From Acidobacteriota bacterium (GTDB lineage Bacteria > Acidobacteriota > Terriglobia > Acidiferrales > UBA7541): a stretch of 32,596 bases of DNA. A program made the position numbers and the translations under genes. Below the pieces are notes generated by a model, which ran no database searches, was not told the origin of the DNA, and saw nothing but the letters and a program-made list of their open reading frames with translations. Below, piece by piece: positions 1 through 7,491 of this stretch. Where the stretch lies: positions 1 through 32,596 of the forward strand of contig QHYK01000106.1 of NCBI GenBank assembly GCA_003224085.1, written 5' to 3'. Positions within the stretch are counted from its first letter, which is position 1. Every line of letters begins with the position of its first letter.

Positions 1-207
1 CCACCAAGAACCGCCCCGTCTTGGGCCAACCCGCGTGCGCGTGGAGCGCACACGGCTCGTCTCACCAGTCGACTGCTTCGCCTGCTCGATGATTATGGCG
101 CCAGCGGACTCACCGCGGCTCTGCGCGAGGCCCTCGAACAGCGCCCTCCGCGCGTCTCTTCGGTGGCCTTTATCCTGGTCCGCCGCCACCCACCTGCTGC
201 CAGCTGA
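1..207 (+). mobile_element. IS21-like (IstA) transposase C-terminal remnant
   Basis: The frame that starts with base 1 is open from the window edge to a stop near 207. It reads RLLRLLDDYGASGLTAALRE followed by ALEQRPPRVSSVAFILVRR. This resembles the helical C-terminal tail of IS21-family IstA transposases, where a DDYG-like motif is followed by an alanine-rich helix. Nothing like an IstB helper ATPase follows, so only the tail survives here. The 5' part lies outside the window. The family call rests on a short, low-complexity stretch and could be wrong. Confidence 0.35.
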
Positions 208-304
208 AAAAAACAAAAAAGCAGCGCCTAAACCCGGGCATATTCCCCCCTCTCCTCGATAACCCAGGAGTGTCCGGTCATTTCTCCGGTGGCAACGCTC
301 AAAA

Positions 305-592
305 TCACCTGATTTTTCGGGGCTTTTTTCGTTGCCAAAAAGTGGCCACACCCTGTCGAAGTTCCACCCACCCCTCGATCAACTCAGGTCTAATCATCGT
401 TGGCCCGTGATTTTCGCCACTCATGCCGAGCGAATACCCGTTTGCAAGGTAATCCGGGATGTCTCGCTCATCGGCAAGCGGAATATACGGACCTCTTCTT
501 ATGGGGCTTACGTGATAGCGGCCATCTTCTTGGTATCGATGTGGGAGCAGACGAACGGATTTCCCACCACGGTGTATTATTGCGAACATCAT
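305..592 (-). CDS. Small hypothetical protein, 95 aa
   Basis: I do not recognise the family. The start at 592 is chosen because GGAGGCGATACA lies directly upstream on the minus strand, an excellent Shine-Dalgarno site, and the protein opens MMFAIIHRGGKSVRLLP. A longer frame starts at 628 but has no such site. The protein is soluble with no signal peptide or membrane segment, rich in Arg, Gly and Pro, with motifs PIRRGPYIPLADERDIPDYL and a basic tail WQRKKPRKIR. It sits alone among transposase debris, so it may be a passenger or a small orphan gene. The opposite strand is also open, but its product has no good ribosome site. Confidence 0.45.
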   Translation of the reverse strand: MMFAIIHRGGKSVRLLPHRYQEDGRYHVSPIRRGPYIPLADERDIPDYLANGYSLGMSGENHGPTMIRPELIEGWVELRQGVATFWQRKKPRKIR

Positions 593-971
593 TGTATCGC
601 CTCCGACTTCACAGGTGGGAAACATCACAGAGCGGTTAGATCGGCGAGCAACCGGGCTGAGCTCCCGCCTTTAGGACCCTGAAACTGCGAGTTGAATCCT
701 AGGCCGAAAAGACGTCCATTGCAATGGAGGGTAGAATATTTCAGTTAAACAGTGAGTAACATCGTCCAACAATCTTCGCGATGTTTTCGTGACGACGCCG
801 TCTTGATCGGAGGCACTTGGAAGCCTGCCGGGAATATTCAAGAACCACTGAGGTTTTTCACCGTATCTGTTGCCAAGCCCACCGGATTGCGCCTGCGTCG
901 CTCTTGTGAGCCATAAGCATGCAAGCCGCCCAACAAACCAATGATAGGATAAAGATCGACTAGGAGGAACA
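593..971. other. Spacer with no supported gene
   Basis: A minus-strand frame is open from 979 to 671, but its product has no recognisable motif. The stretch ends in a strong AGGAGG at 962-967 just before the ATG at 972. I see no repeat, RNA gene or terminator here. Confidence 0.5.
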
Positions 972-1046
972 ATGGCCAACCTTAAGATCGCATGGATCGC
1001 AGGCTGGACTTGCGGCGATCAGTCTGGCTCAGTCAAGTGGCTCTGA
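972..1046 (+). pseudogene. Gene start truncated at an IS3 fragment
   Basis: AGGAGG at 962-967 precedes an ATG at 972, with a slightly short spacing of 4 bases. The frame runs 24 codons (MANLKIAWIAGWTCGDQSGS then VKWL) to a TGA at 1044. Homology to an IS3 transposase begins almost immediately after, in the same frame. The simplest reading is the head of a gene cut by insertion-sequence debris. The peptide itself is not recognisable, and it could be a short leader. Confidence 0.25.
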
Positions 1047-1052
1047 GTCTGT

Positions 1053-1199
1053 CTGGCCGTGATCCTCGATGCGTTCTCCCGCCGAGTGGTGGGCGGGGCC
1101 TTGGACCGCACCCTGGCCGTGCGCTTGACGGTTTCGGCGCTGCAGCAGGCCATCGAAAGACCAAGCCCGGGATCAGGCTTGGTGCACCACTCGGATCGC
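1053..1199 (+). mobile_element. IS3-family transposase (OrfB) rve-domain fragment
   Basis: The plus-strand frame from 1053 reads LAVILDAFSRRVVGGALDRT, continues through LTVSALQQAIERPSPGSG and ends LVHHSDRS. This is the classic integrase-core block of IS3-family OrfB: the second catalytic Asp in the LDAFSRR context and the HHSDRG box. It stops abruptly at about 1199, exactly where ISKra4-type coding begins on the other strand. The stretch upstream carries a stop and no IS3 similarity, so only about 50 codons remain. Confidence 0.75.
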
Positions 1200-1459
1200 T
1201 CGGCTCCGTCCCCCAACACCACTTTTTTCTCCGCTCGCGCCCAACCCCGCCGCCAGGCTTCGGCATAGAGACGGCGACCGAATTCCTCACAATTCTCGAT
1301 GGCACCCACATAGCTGGTCGAAGCTTTGCCCCGTAGGGGATAGCCTTCCTCATCCACGGTGGTCTGCGTGAATACGCAACCCAACTTGGCCTCGCGCGTG
1401 TGGGCCAGTTGGCCGTCTGTTTTGGCGGCGGTGGGCCGAGAGTGAAGGCCGTGCAACAT
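1199..1459 (-). mobile_element. ISKra4-family transposase fragment
   Basis: The minus-strand frame reads TREAKLGCVFTQTTVDEEGY, then STSYVGAIENCEEFGRRLYA, then EAWRRGWARAEKKVVLGDGA followed by Glu. This string is typical of the central part of ISKra4-type transposases, where GDGAEW opens the catalytic region. Homology stops at the Glu codon (1199-1201), where the sequence becomes an IS3 fragment in the opposite orientation. The N-terminal zinc-ribbon part expected upstream is not readable beyond about 1420-1459 and frames shift there. The element is a dead internal fragment. Confidence 0.7.
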
Positions 1460-1548
1460 CCGTCGAACGCCGGGCTAGAGTTCCGTGTGGTGATGCCCGC
1501 AGTGCGATGGGGGCCGGACGAACGAGGAAGGCCTCGTGAGCAAGATTC

Positions 1549-1868
1549 CCTAACACCACCCGCTGCGGCGTCTTTGCCACCTCTCAACGCACACGTTGAG
1601 TTGCAACCCAACAAGCAAGTCTCCCGTCCTCTAAACGCTGACAGTAGGCCACCCGCGCTGGTAACTTCAGGTTTTCCTCCGCTACATTCAAAAGGAGTGG
1701 CTTTCCCGGATTGCATATTGAATCGGTAATGACGCGTGTGCCCAGGGGGCTCACGTTTTCAGTAGTGGCCCCATGTTTTTCCATCGGCGATTCGTCCAAG
1801 TACAGAAGCAACTTCTGCTTTGGCAATCCTACGTCGTATCGGCCAGTCGGAACCTGCATCCTTCGCAC
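1549..1868 (-). pseudogene. PilZ-like domain protein, frameshifted
   Basis: The minus-strand frame from 1868 (or the ATG at 1859) reads ENVSPLGTRVITDS, then GKPLLLNVAEENLKLPARVA and YCQRLEDGRLA. This layout matches PilZ c-di-GMP-binding domains: an N-x-S turn, a hydrophobic core, then R-V-x-Y-C and D-G-R-x-A-V-G. At about 1612 the frame is lost; removing one T from the CTTGCTTGTTGGG tract restores AVGLQLNV and carries the frame to a stop at 1549. No clear RxxxR c-di-GMP motif is seen at the N terminus, so the family call is tentative. It may be a real frameshift or a base-call error. Confidence 0.45.
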
Positions 1869-2071
1869 TCTCTCGTGTCGGTCTTTCTGCGACGACCGGG
1901 GCTGGCCCTGGGCCGGGTGGAGTTCACAAGAAGGTAATGATCCGTCAATTTGTCAGCCATCGCGCACCAACCAAACCGCACACTATCAGTTCCGGCAATT
2001 GATAAGGGGAGTTGTGCAGCACTTGAATTCTTCTTAAAGGGGATTAGGTGTTCATTTGTAATTGATTTAGG

Positions 2072-2077
2072 TATGAT
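2072..2077 (+). promoter_or_regulatory. Candidate -10 box for padR; possibly leaderless transcript
   Basis: TATGAT at 2072-2077 is a good -10 match, with a weak -35 candidate TGTTCA at 2049-2054 (17-base spacing). The padR ATG is at 2086, so transcription would begin one or two bases before the start codon. The bases between contain no Shine-Dalgarno sequence, which fits a leaderless mRNA. Confidence 0.35.
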
Positions 2078-2085
2078 GCGTTTCC

Positions 2086-2424
2086 ATGAGCAAACCATCG
2101 GACTTAATTCAGGGAACCCTCGATCTGCTGATTCTCAAGACCATCGCACTTGGGCCGATGCACGGGTGGGCCATCGCGAAGCGGATTCAGCTGGTGAGCA
2201 AAGAAGTGCTGCAGGTGACGCAGGGAGCTCTGTATCCGGCGCTGCACCGGCTCGAACAGCAGGGTTGGGTGCGCGGCGAATGGCGCGAAAGCGAAAGCGG
2301 GCGAGAAGCGAAGTTTTACAGCCTCACGAAGGCCGGACGAGTGCAGCTCGATAAGGAACTGGAGCAATGGCAGCGACTATCGAGCGCCGTCGTGCTGGTG
2401 ATCAACGCGGCGCAGGAGGCGTGA
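2086..2424 (+). CDS. PadR-family transcriptional regulator
   Basis: A 112-aa winged-helix repressor of the short PadR type (PadR-s2). Visible landmarks are the opening LIQGTLDLLILKTIALGPMH, the residues GWAIAKRI of the first helices, the recognition-helix region QVTQGALYPALHRLEQQGWV and the wing GREAKFYSLTKAG. This family binds a palindrome in its own promoter and controls a neighbouring transporter. The stop at 2422-2424 is one base from the ATG of the following permease, so the two are cotranscribed and probably translationally coupled. PadR genes in front of orphan MacB-like permeases are a hallmark of Acidobacteriota. The effector cannot be read from sequence. Confidence 0.93.
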   Translation: MSKPSDLIQGTLDLLILKTIALGPMHGWAIAKRIQLVSKEVLQVTQGALYPALHRLEQQGWVRGEWRESESGREAKFYSLTKAGRVQLDKELEQWQRLSSAVVLVINAAQEA

Positions 2425-2425
2425 G

Positions 2426-5104
2426 ATGGAGACCGGGCGCTGGTGGGACGTGCTTCGAATGAGGTTTCGCTCGCTGGCGAAGCGGCAGCGGTTGGAGAGG
2501 GAGCTCGACAAAGAGCTGCGCTATCACATTGAACGGCAGACGGAAGAAAACATCGCGGCTGGAATGAACGCGCGTGAAGCACGGGAAGCCGCCGCGCGCA
2601 TATTAGGGGGAGTAAGCCAAATCGAGGAGGAGTGTCGAGATATGCGCCAAACACAATATATCGACAACTTTCTGCAAGACTTACGGTACGCGGTGCGCAT
2701 GCTCGGTAGGGGCCCAGCATTTGCAATGGTGATTGTTCTGACGCTGGCGTTGAGCATTGGTGCCAACAGCGCAATTTTCAGCGTGATCGACGGGGTTCTG
2801 CTGAAGCCCCTGCCGTATCCGCAAGCGGAGCGCATTGCGCGGGTTTTCTACAGGAGCAAGGCTTATCCCAAGTTCCCTGTGAATCCGTGGGATTTTCTGG
2901 ATTTTCGAGCGCGAAACCGCTCATTCGAGAATTTTGCGATGTACACACATGCCGATGTACAACTTTCCGGCACGGGTAGCGATCCCGTGAAGCTCTCGGC
3001 GTTTCGGATTAGCTCCGGCTATTTCCGCGTGCTTGGTGTGCAGCCGGCGCGCGGACGCGAATTTGATTTTTCGGAAGAGCGGCCGGGAAACGGAAACGTA
3101 GTGATCCTAAGTGACCGGGTCTGGCGGAATCAGTTTGGCGCAGCGGCGGACATTCTGGGCCGCAAGGTACTACTCGATTCGCAACCGTATACGGTGGCGG
3201 GCGTAATGCCTCCTGGAGTGGATCATCCAGGAAATTCGTACAACTCTGTGGCATATGGCGACACGGTGGATGCATGGACGCCGTTTACCTTTGACGGGAA
3301 CCCGAACAATCGTGGAGCGCATTATGTTGAGGGAATTGGGCGATTGAGGCCTGGTGTGACAGCGGAACAAGCCGCGGCGGACTTTAACGGGATCATGACC
3401 GAGTTGGCTTCGCAGCATGAGGGCGACAAGGGTTGGACCATTTATATGGTTCCGCTGTTTCAGGAGATCGTCGGCCCGGTCCACAAAATGTTACTCGTGC
3501 TGTTGGGAGCGGTTGGACTGGTATTGCTGATTGCGTGTGTGAACGCGGCGAATCTGCTTTTGGCGCGAGCGGCCGCGCGGCAAAAAGAAATCGCCGTGCG
3601 TGCGGCGCTGGGAGCCGGGCGCGGGCGACTGGTGCGGCAAATGTTGGCTGAGTGCCTGCTAATTTCGGTTCTTGGCGGAGCTTTGGGTGCGCTGCTTGCG
3701 ATAGGTGGCCTGCGCGTGTTGGTGTACTTTTTGCCTCCGGGTTTTCCAAGAACGGACGCAATTCATGTTAACGGGTTTGTGTTCGCATTCACGGCGTTGG
3801 TGGCGGTTGCGACAGGATTATTTTTTGGATTGGTCCCTGCGGTGCAGGCTTCGCAGACCGATCCGCAGCAGGGTTTGCGCGATGGCGGAAGAGGTTCGAG
3901 CGAAAGCGGGCGGCAGACGAAGTTGCGCGCGGCCCTGGTGGTAGGAGAAGTGGGATTGGCCTGTTTGCTGCTTGTGGGAGCAGGAGTTTTGTTACGAAGT
4001 TTCGTGAATTTGTTGAAAACAGACCCCGGTTTTCAGCCGGAGCACGTGTTGACGGCGGAAATTGCGTTGCCGGATGCGACCTATAAGGATAAGACGGCAG
4101 TCGCGGATTTTTACACGCGAATGCTTACAAATTTGAGCGCGCTGCCTGGAACGCGGTCGGTAGGCGCAGGAACAGACCTGCCGTGGACCGGATACGACGA
4201 GAACCTGGGCGGATTCACGATTGAAGGAAAGACTCCCCCGCCGAACGATGAATTTCATGCTCGGTATCACACGGCTTCACCAGATTATTTTCGAGCCGTG
4301 GGAATTCCACTGGTGTGGGGAAGGTTTTTTGACGAGCGAGATAAGAAGGATTCGCAAAGGACGATGATAATCAATGACGTGATGGCGCGACGTTACTGGC
4401 CCGGAGAGGATGTCATTGGAAAGCGGATCACGTTCGATGACAAGCCCAAGGAGTCAGACTGGTTCACGGTGGTTGGTGTAGTTGGCGACGTGAAGGACAA
4501 ACCCGAGAGCGCCGGCGCTGAGCCGGCATTCTGGTGGCCGCTAATGCAGCAGCCATTTGCTTTTAGAAGCATGACGATTGCGTTGCGGGCTAACACCGAT
4601 CCGACATTGCTCGCGGAGAGTGTTCGAAATGTCGTGCGGGAGCTTGATCCGAGTTTGGCCGTGGCGCATGTAAGGTTGATGGACAAAATTGCGGATGAAA
4701 ACTTCTCAACGCCGCGGTTTGCTTTGTTCTTAGTGGGATTGTTTGCAGGGCTGGCATTGGTGCTGGCAGCGATTGGGATTTATGGAGTGATTTCGTATTC
4801 CGTGAGCCAGCGGATGCACGAGTTTGGGATGCGAGTGGCTCTGGGTGCAAGCTCGTGGAATTTGCTGAGCATGGTGATGCGGCAAGGAGTTTTGCTGGCG
4901 GCGATTGGCGTGGTGATCGGGATTGGGTGTGCGCTGATGTTTGGGGGCGTGCTCGACAGCTTGTTGTATGGAGTGAGCACTAGGGATCCGCTTACTCTTG
5001 TCGGTGTGGGGGCCATGGCAATTGCCACGGCTACGCTGGCCTGCCTTCCTTCCGCGCGCCGTGCAACCGGCGCTAATCCGATGACATCCTTGCGAGCAGA
5101 CTGA
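2426..5104 (+). CDS. ADOP-type MacB/FtsX permease, 892 aa
   Basis: An ABC-transporter-like permease of the acidobacterial duplicated orphan permease type. The N-terminal 40 residues carry the signature amphipathic segment (RRLERELDKELRYHIE-like). A first membrane helix lies at about 98-122, followed by a large periplasmic MacB_PCD domain (about 125-350). Then come an FtsX block with helices near 355-379, 410-436 and 451-475, a linker helix near 502-526, a second periplasmic domain (530-755), and a second FtsX block with helices near 765-790, 816-848 and 856-880. No ATPase gene is adjacent, so any energising partner must be encoded elsewhere. Likely roles, from the family, are efflux or mechanotransmission at the envelope; the substrate is unknown. 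Regulated with the upstream padR. Confidence 0.93.
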   Translation: METGRWWDVLRMRFRSLAKRQRLERELDKELRYHIERQTEENIAAGMNAREAREAAARILGGVSQIEEECRDMRQTQYIDNFLQDLRYAVRMLGRGPAFAMVIVLTLALSIGANSAIFSVIDGVLLKPLPYPQAERIARVFYRSKAYPKFPVNPWDFLDFRARNRSFENFAMYTHADVQLSGTGSDPVKLSAFRISSGYFRVLGVQPARGREFDFSEERPGNGNVVILSDRVWRNQFGAAADILGRKVLLDSQPYTVAGVMPPGVDHPGNSYNSVAYGDTVDAWTPFTFDGNPNNRGAHYVEGIGRLRPGVTAEQAAADFNGIMTELASQHEGDKGWTIYMVPLFQEIVGPVHKMLLVLLGAVGLVLLIACVNAANLLLARAAARQKEIAVRAALGAGRGRLVRQMLAECLLISVLGGALGALLAIGGLRVLVYFLPPGFPRTDAIHVNGFVFAFTALVAVATGLFFGLVPAVQASQTDPQQGLRDGGRGSSESGRQTKLRAALVVGEVGLACLLLVGAGVLLRSFVNLLKTDPGFQPEHVLTAEIALPDATYKDKTAVADFYTRMLTNLSALPGTRSVGAGTDLPWTGYDENLGGFTIEGKTPPPNDEFHARYHTASPDYFRAVGIPLVWGRFFDERDKKDSQRTMIINDVMARRYWPGEDVIGKRITFDDKPKESDWFTVVGVVGDVKDKPESAGAEPAFWWPLMQQPFAFRSMTIALRANTDPTLLAESVRNVVRELDPSLAVAHVRLMDKIADENFSTPRFALFLVGLFAGLALVLAAIGIYGVISYSVSQRMHEFGMRVALGASSWNLLSMVMRQGVLLAAIGVVIGIGCALMFGGVLDSLLYGVSTRDPLTLVGVGAMAIATATLACLPSARRATGANPMTSLRAD

Positions 5105-5336
5105 GTGCGCTCGATAGGAATCCCGGCGCCGCGTCAGAACTTCATGAGTATCCGCGATCAGTCCTTGTGTTTACCGATTCCGCATCCTGACTTCTCAGAT
5201 TGCGAGCGTATGACGAGCTAACCGGAAATTGAGCAGCAGCGTCGCGTCGCTCTTTAGCTCCATCCAGCTCTGGCCCGATACAGGTGCGGCTCTTCTATAA
5301 TAGCTTCAACTGCTTTTGAACACGCACGCGGGGACT

Positions 5337-5486
5337 CTAAGATGCCGCCGCATCGCCGGCGAGGGCTCGAACCGCCTTGGGCTGAGGACGCAGCAGCAAA
5401 TAGAATGCGACGACGTGCGTGATCATCAGCACGGGCACGTAGATAACCGGGATAGCGTAGGTGGCGCCCAACTGTCCCGCCAGCTC
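5337..5486 (-). pseudogene. Truncated 3' end of a membrane-protein paralogue
   Basis: The minus-strand frame ending at the TAG at 5337 reads ELAGQLGATYAIPVIYVPVL then MITHVVAFYLLLRPQPKAV and a short Ala-rich tail. It aligns with the last 45 residues of the intact protein encoded just upstream (LLGAGYFILAAYVPILLITH, then ALAFRLLLR). Shared positions include GA-Y, YVP-L-ITH and AF-LLLR. Homology ends abruptly at about 5486, inside the spacer behind the intact gene's stop. This is therefore a diverged tandem copy that lost everything but its final transmembrane helix. Confidence 0.65.
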
Positions 5487-5514
5487 TTTTTACCTAACCA
5501 CAAACCATTATGGG

Positions 5515-6030
5515 TCAAGCGATAAGTACTTTGCTCGGTGACGGCGCGACAGCCTTGGTTCGTAGCAGTAGTCGGAACGCCAAGGCATGGGTTATGAGCA
5601 GAATAGGCACGTAGGCCGCCAGGATGAAATAACCAGCGCCTAACAAGCCTGGGGTATCCGGGAGTGATATGCGGTTTCCCACGTAAAAGGCGAAGAGCAG
5701 GTCGGCAGTTCCGAAAGTATTGAAAACCCAGGTCAGCACGGTCCCCGTGCGGGTCCCCAGGGTAGCCAGGGCGAGCAAAGCTAGAATGGCGCTTATGAAA
5801 TCGCCGTAAGCTACTGGCTGAGCAAATGTGGCAGGTAACTCTGGAGAGACAACACCCGGCACGACAAATGCCAATCCGAGGAACCTGAACCCATGCAGCA
5901 GCAGGACGGGCTTCAGATTCTCGGGGCTGGGACGTTCCCTTAGCGCTGGCCAAATATAGTGCCACGCTATTGCTCCCCAAACAACCAAACCGAACGCTGC
6001 ACTGATTCCGAACAAAACTGGAGATGGCAT
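5515..6030 (-). CDS. Small integral membrane protein, 171 aa
   Basis: The start at 6030 is chosen because GGAAAGGAT lies about 8 bases upstream on the minus strand; earlier starts at 6051 or 6064 lack a site. The protein opens MPSPVLFGISAAFGLVVWGA. It has about five hydrophobic helices: an N-terminal one, VLLLHGFRFLGLAFVVPGVV, an Ala/Leu-rich one near the middle, VLTWVFNTFGTADLLFAFYV, and YFILAAYVPILLITHALAF near the end. Conserved-looking polar residues within membranes (His in LLLHGFR and LLITHAL, Asn-Thr-x-Gly-x-x-Asp) suggest a function beyond structure. I do not recognise a named family. A truncated paralogue lies directly downstream. Confidence 0.75.
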   Translation of the reverse strand: MPSPVLFGISAAFGLVVWGAIAWHYIWPALRERPSPENLKPVLLLHGFRFLGLAFVVPGVVSPELPATFAQPVAYGDFISAILALLALATLGTRTGTVLTWVFNTFGTADLLFAFYVGNRISLPDTPGLLGAGYFILAAYVPILLITHALAFRLLLRTKAVAPSPSKVLIA

Positions 6031-6184
6031 GATCGATCCTTTCCGGTGCAATTCGTGCTACCACTTTTTGAATTGTGTTGAGCTCGTGAAATTTATTGGT
6101 TCCTTCCTGAATGCGAGGAAGTGTCTGGTCGTGCGCAGTCTCGCGCCAAGGTCCGCTGAACAGGGGGACGCTCCATCGCCGAGT

Positions 6185-6583
6185 TCACTTATTGGCCGGG
6201 CTATCTCGCAGTAGTATCCCGAGCGGCAGGAGTGGCCCGACCGGAATGAACTGCTCGTCCACGAGGTTTTCCTTCGAGAGAGGTAGGTTTTCGATGAGGG
6301 CCCGAGCCTCCGCCACGTTCTTGCAGTTCAGTATGAAGATGACGCCCCGGCCGTCGCCGCGCGTGAACCACTGCTGAATCTTGCCGTCGAGATACAGGGG
6401 AACGGTCGCACGAATTTCGGCGGGCATGATTTTCATGATTTGCTCGACAGTAGCCCCCGGTTTTGGCGTAAGGATCGTCAGCACGCCAGTGATCTTGGGC
6501 TGCGGCGGTGTGGACTGGCCTTGCGCCAGGGGCGCCAGGACCGTCGCGAACGCCAGCAGCGGGAAGGACATTGTAATGTTCAT
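6185..6583 (-). CDS. Secreted muconolactone-isomerase-like (dimeric alpha/beta barrel) protein
   Basis: A 132-aa protein with an N-terminal signal peptide (MSFPLLAFATVLAPLAQGQS, cleavage near residue 23). The mature part reads ITGVLTILTPKPGATVEQIM, LYLDGKIQQWFTRGDGRGVI and ENLPLSKENLVDEQFIPVGP. This matches small MIase/YCII-like ferredoxin-fold proteins: a K-P-G-x-T segment, a W-x-x-x-x-D-G-x-G strand, then an A-x-x-x-x-x-x-L-P-L helix-turn. The ribosome site AAGGAG lies 7 bases before the ATG at 6583. It diverges from a TetR gene and shares its operator region, so it is probably that regulator's target. Secretion is unusual for this fold; catalysis is not established. Confidence 0.75.
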   Translation of the reverse strand: MNITMSFPLLAFATVLAPLAQGQSTPPQPKITGVLTILTPKPGATVEQIMKIMPAEIRATVPLYLDGKIQQWFTRGDGRGVIFILNCKNVAEARALIENLPLSKENLVDEQFIPVGPLLPLGILLRDSPANK

Positions 6584-6623
6584 TGTTCAGCTCCTTTTGA
6601 TTCCTCACGGAATTGCGATTTTT

Positions 6624-6645
6624 CGTGGTACCATCGGGTACCACG
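6624..6645. promoter_or_regulatory. TetR operator candidate, site 1
   Basis: A perfect 9-base inverted repeat CGTGGTACC / GGTACCACG with a 4-base centre ATCG. Its core is TGGTAC-N6-GTACCA. It lies about 40 bases upstream of the minus-strand MIase-like gene, the expected place for a repressor of that promoter. The same core occurs again at 6699-6716. Confidence 0.7.
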
Positions 6646-6698
6646 CGCTAGTTTAGACGCTCGCGAGGAGAAAAGGTTACGCCCGAGAATAAAGATAA

Positions 6699-6716
6699 TG
6701 GTACTCTACGGTACCA
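6699..6716. promoter_or_regulatory. TetR operator candidate, site 2
   Basis: TGGTAC-N6-GTACCA, the same core as site 1, with a different centre (TCTACG). It ends 20 bases before the tetR ATG at 6737, so it should mediate autorepression. The centres of the two sites are 73 bases apart, close to seven helical turns, which would place two dimers on the same DNA face. Confidence 0.7.
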
Positions 6717-6736
6717 GCGTCCACAGGGAGAGAGTA

Positions 6737-7393
6737 ATGGCTAGGGCATCGATGTCAAAACGCCGCCAGAAAGACGGGGACGAAAGCGCGGTGCGCCAGC
6801 GCATCCTTGAGGCGGCCTTTGCGGCGTTCAGGAAGAGCGGCTACGCAACGACCAGCATGCTTGAGATTGCGACGCGCGCGCGCGTTTCGAAGCGAGAGCT
6901 TTACGGGCTAGTTGGCAACAAACAGGAAATGCTGATCGCCTGCATCAGCGAGCGCGCCAGGCGACTGGAAGTGCCCGCTGACCTGCCCGTGCTGCGCGAT
7001 CGCGAGACCCTAGAGCAGGTGCTGGCTTCTTTCGGGGCGAAGCTCGTCCGCGAGGTAAGCGATCCCACGGTCATTGCGGTATTCCGACTGGCGATCGGCG
7101 AGGCGGTCCAGGCCCCCGAAGTGGCGCGTGCGCTCGACTCTATAGGACGCGAGGCAAGCCGCGCCGCCTTGCGTAAAATCATGGCCCAGGCCCAGAGGTC
7201 CGGACTGCTCACAGGCCGTCCTGCCGAACTTGCCGAGCAGTTCACCGGGCTGCTCTGGGGCCATTTGGTGGTCAGCTTGCTGCTCGGCGTCGCCGAGCGA
7301 CCGAACCCCCGCGAAATCGCGCGACGTGCCCGCGATGCCGCAGCCGCCTTCCTGCAACTTCATCCGCTACCGAATGACGCGCCAGCCTGTTGA
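6737..7393 (+). CDS. TetR/AcrR-family transcriptional regulator
   Basis: A 218-aa one-domain-plus-ligand-pocket repressor. The start at 6737 follows GGGAGAGAG and opens MARASMSKRRQKDGDESAVR; the frame is open further upstream but crosses the operator region and lacks a site. The TetR_N domain covers about residues 18-65: QRILEAAFAAFRKSGYATTS, then the helix-turn-helix MLEIATRARVSKRELYGLVG, then NKQEMLIACI. The rest is the helical C-terminal ligand domain of the TetR_C AefR-like type. It diverges from the secreted MIase-like gene across a spacer with two matching palindromes, so it most likely represses both promoters. The ligand is unknown. Confidence 0.9.
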   Translation: MARASMSKRRQKDGDESAVRQRILEAAFAAFRKSGYATTSMLEIATRARVSKRELYGLVGNKQEMLIACISERARRLEVPADLPVLRDRETLEQVLASFGAKLVREVSDPTVIAVFRLAIGEAVQAPEVARALDSIGREASRAALRKIMAQAQRSGLLTGRPAELAEQFTGLLWGHLVVSLLLGVAERPNPREIARRARDAAAAFLQLHPLPNDAPAC

Positions 7394-7470
7394 CAATTCC
7401 CCTGTCCCTATCGAAAATGCCGTCCGACGCGAACGCCTTTGAAATCAGCGACATTCAAGGAACACGATCG

Positions 7471-7491
7471 GAATGTAACAATGTTACATTC
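7471..7491. promoter_or_regulatory. Perfect 9-base inverted repeat at the subtilase start
   Basis: GAATGTAAC and GTTACATTC are separated by AAT. The TGTAAC/GTTACA half-sites resemble operators of several TetR-type regulators. It differs from the TGGTAC sites upstream, so another regulator may be involved. It overlaps one candidate ATG (7481) of the subtilase, which argues that translation may start later, at 7508. Confidence 0.5.

Noticed and set aside
1033-1716. 227-codon minus-strand frame
   Set aside because: It overlaps the ISKra4 fragment and the PilZ-like pseudogene in another frame; the composition (Pro, Arg, Ser) is that of a shadow frame.
5426-6064. 212-codon minus frame overlapping the membrane protein
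   Set aside because: The alternative frame gives a Ser/Arg/Cys-rich product, while the 5515-6030 frame gives clean membrane helices and a ribosome site.
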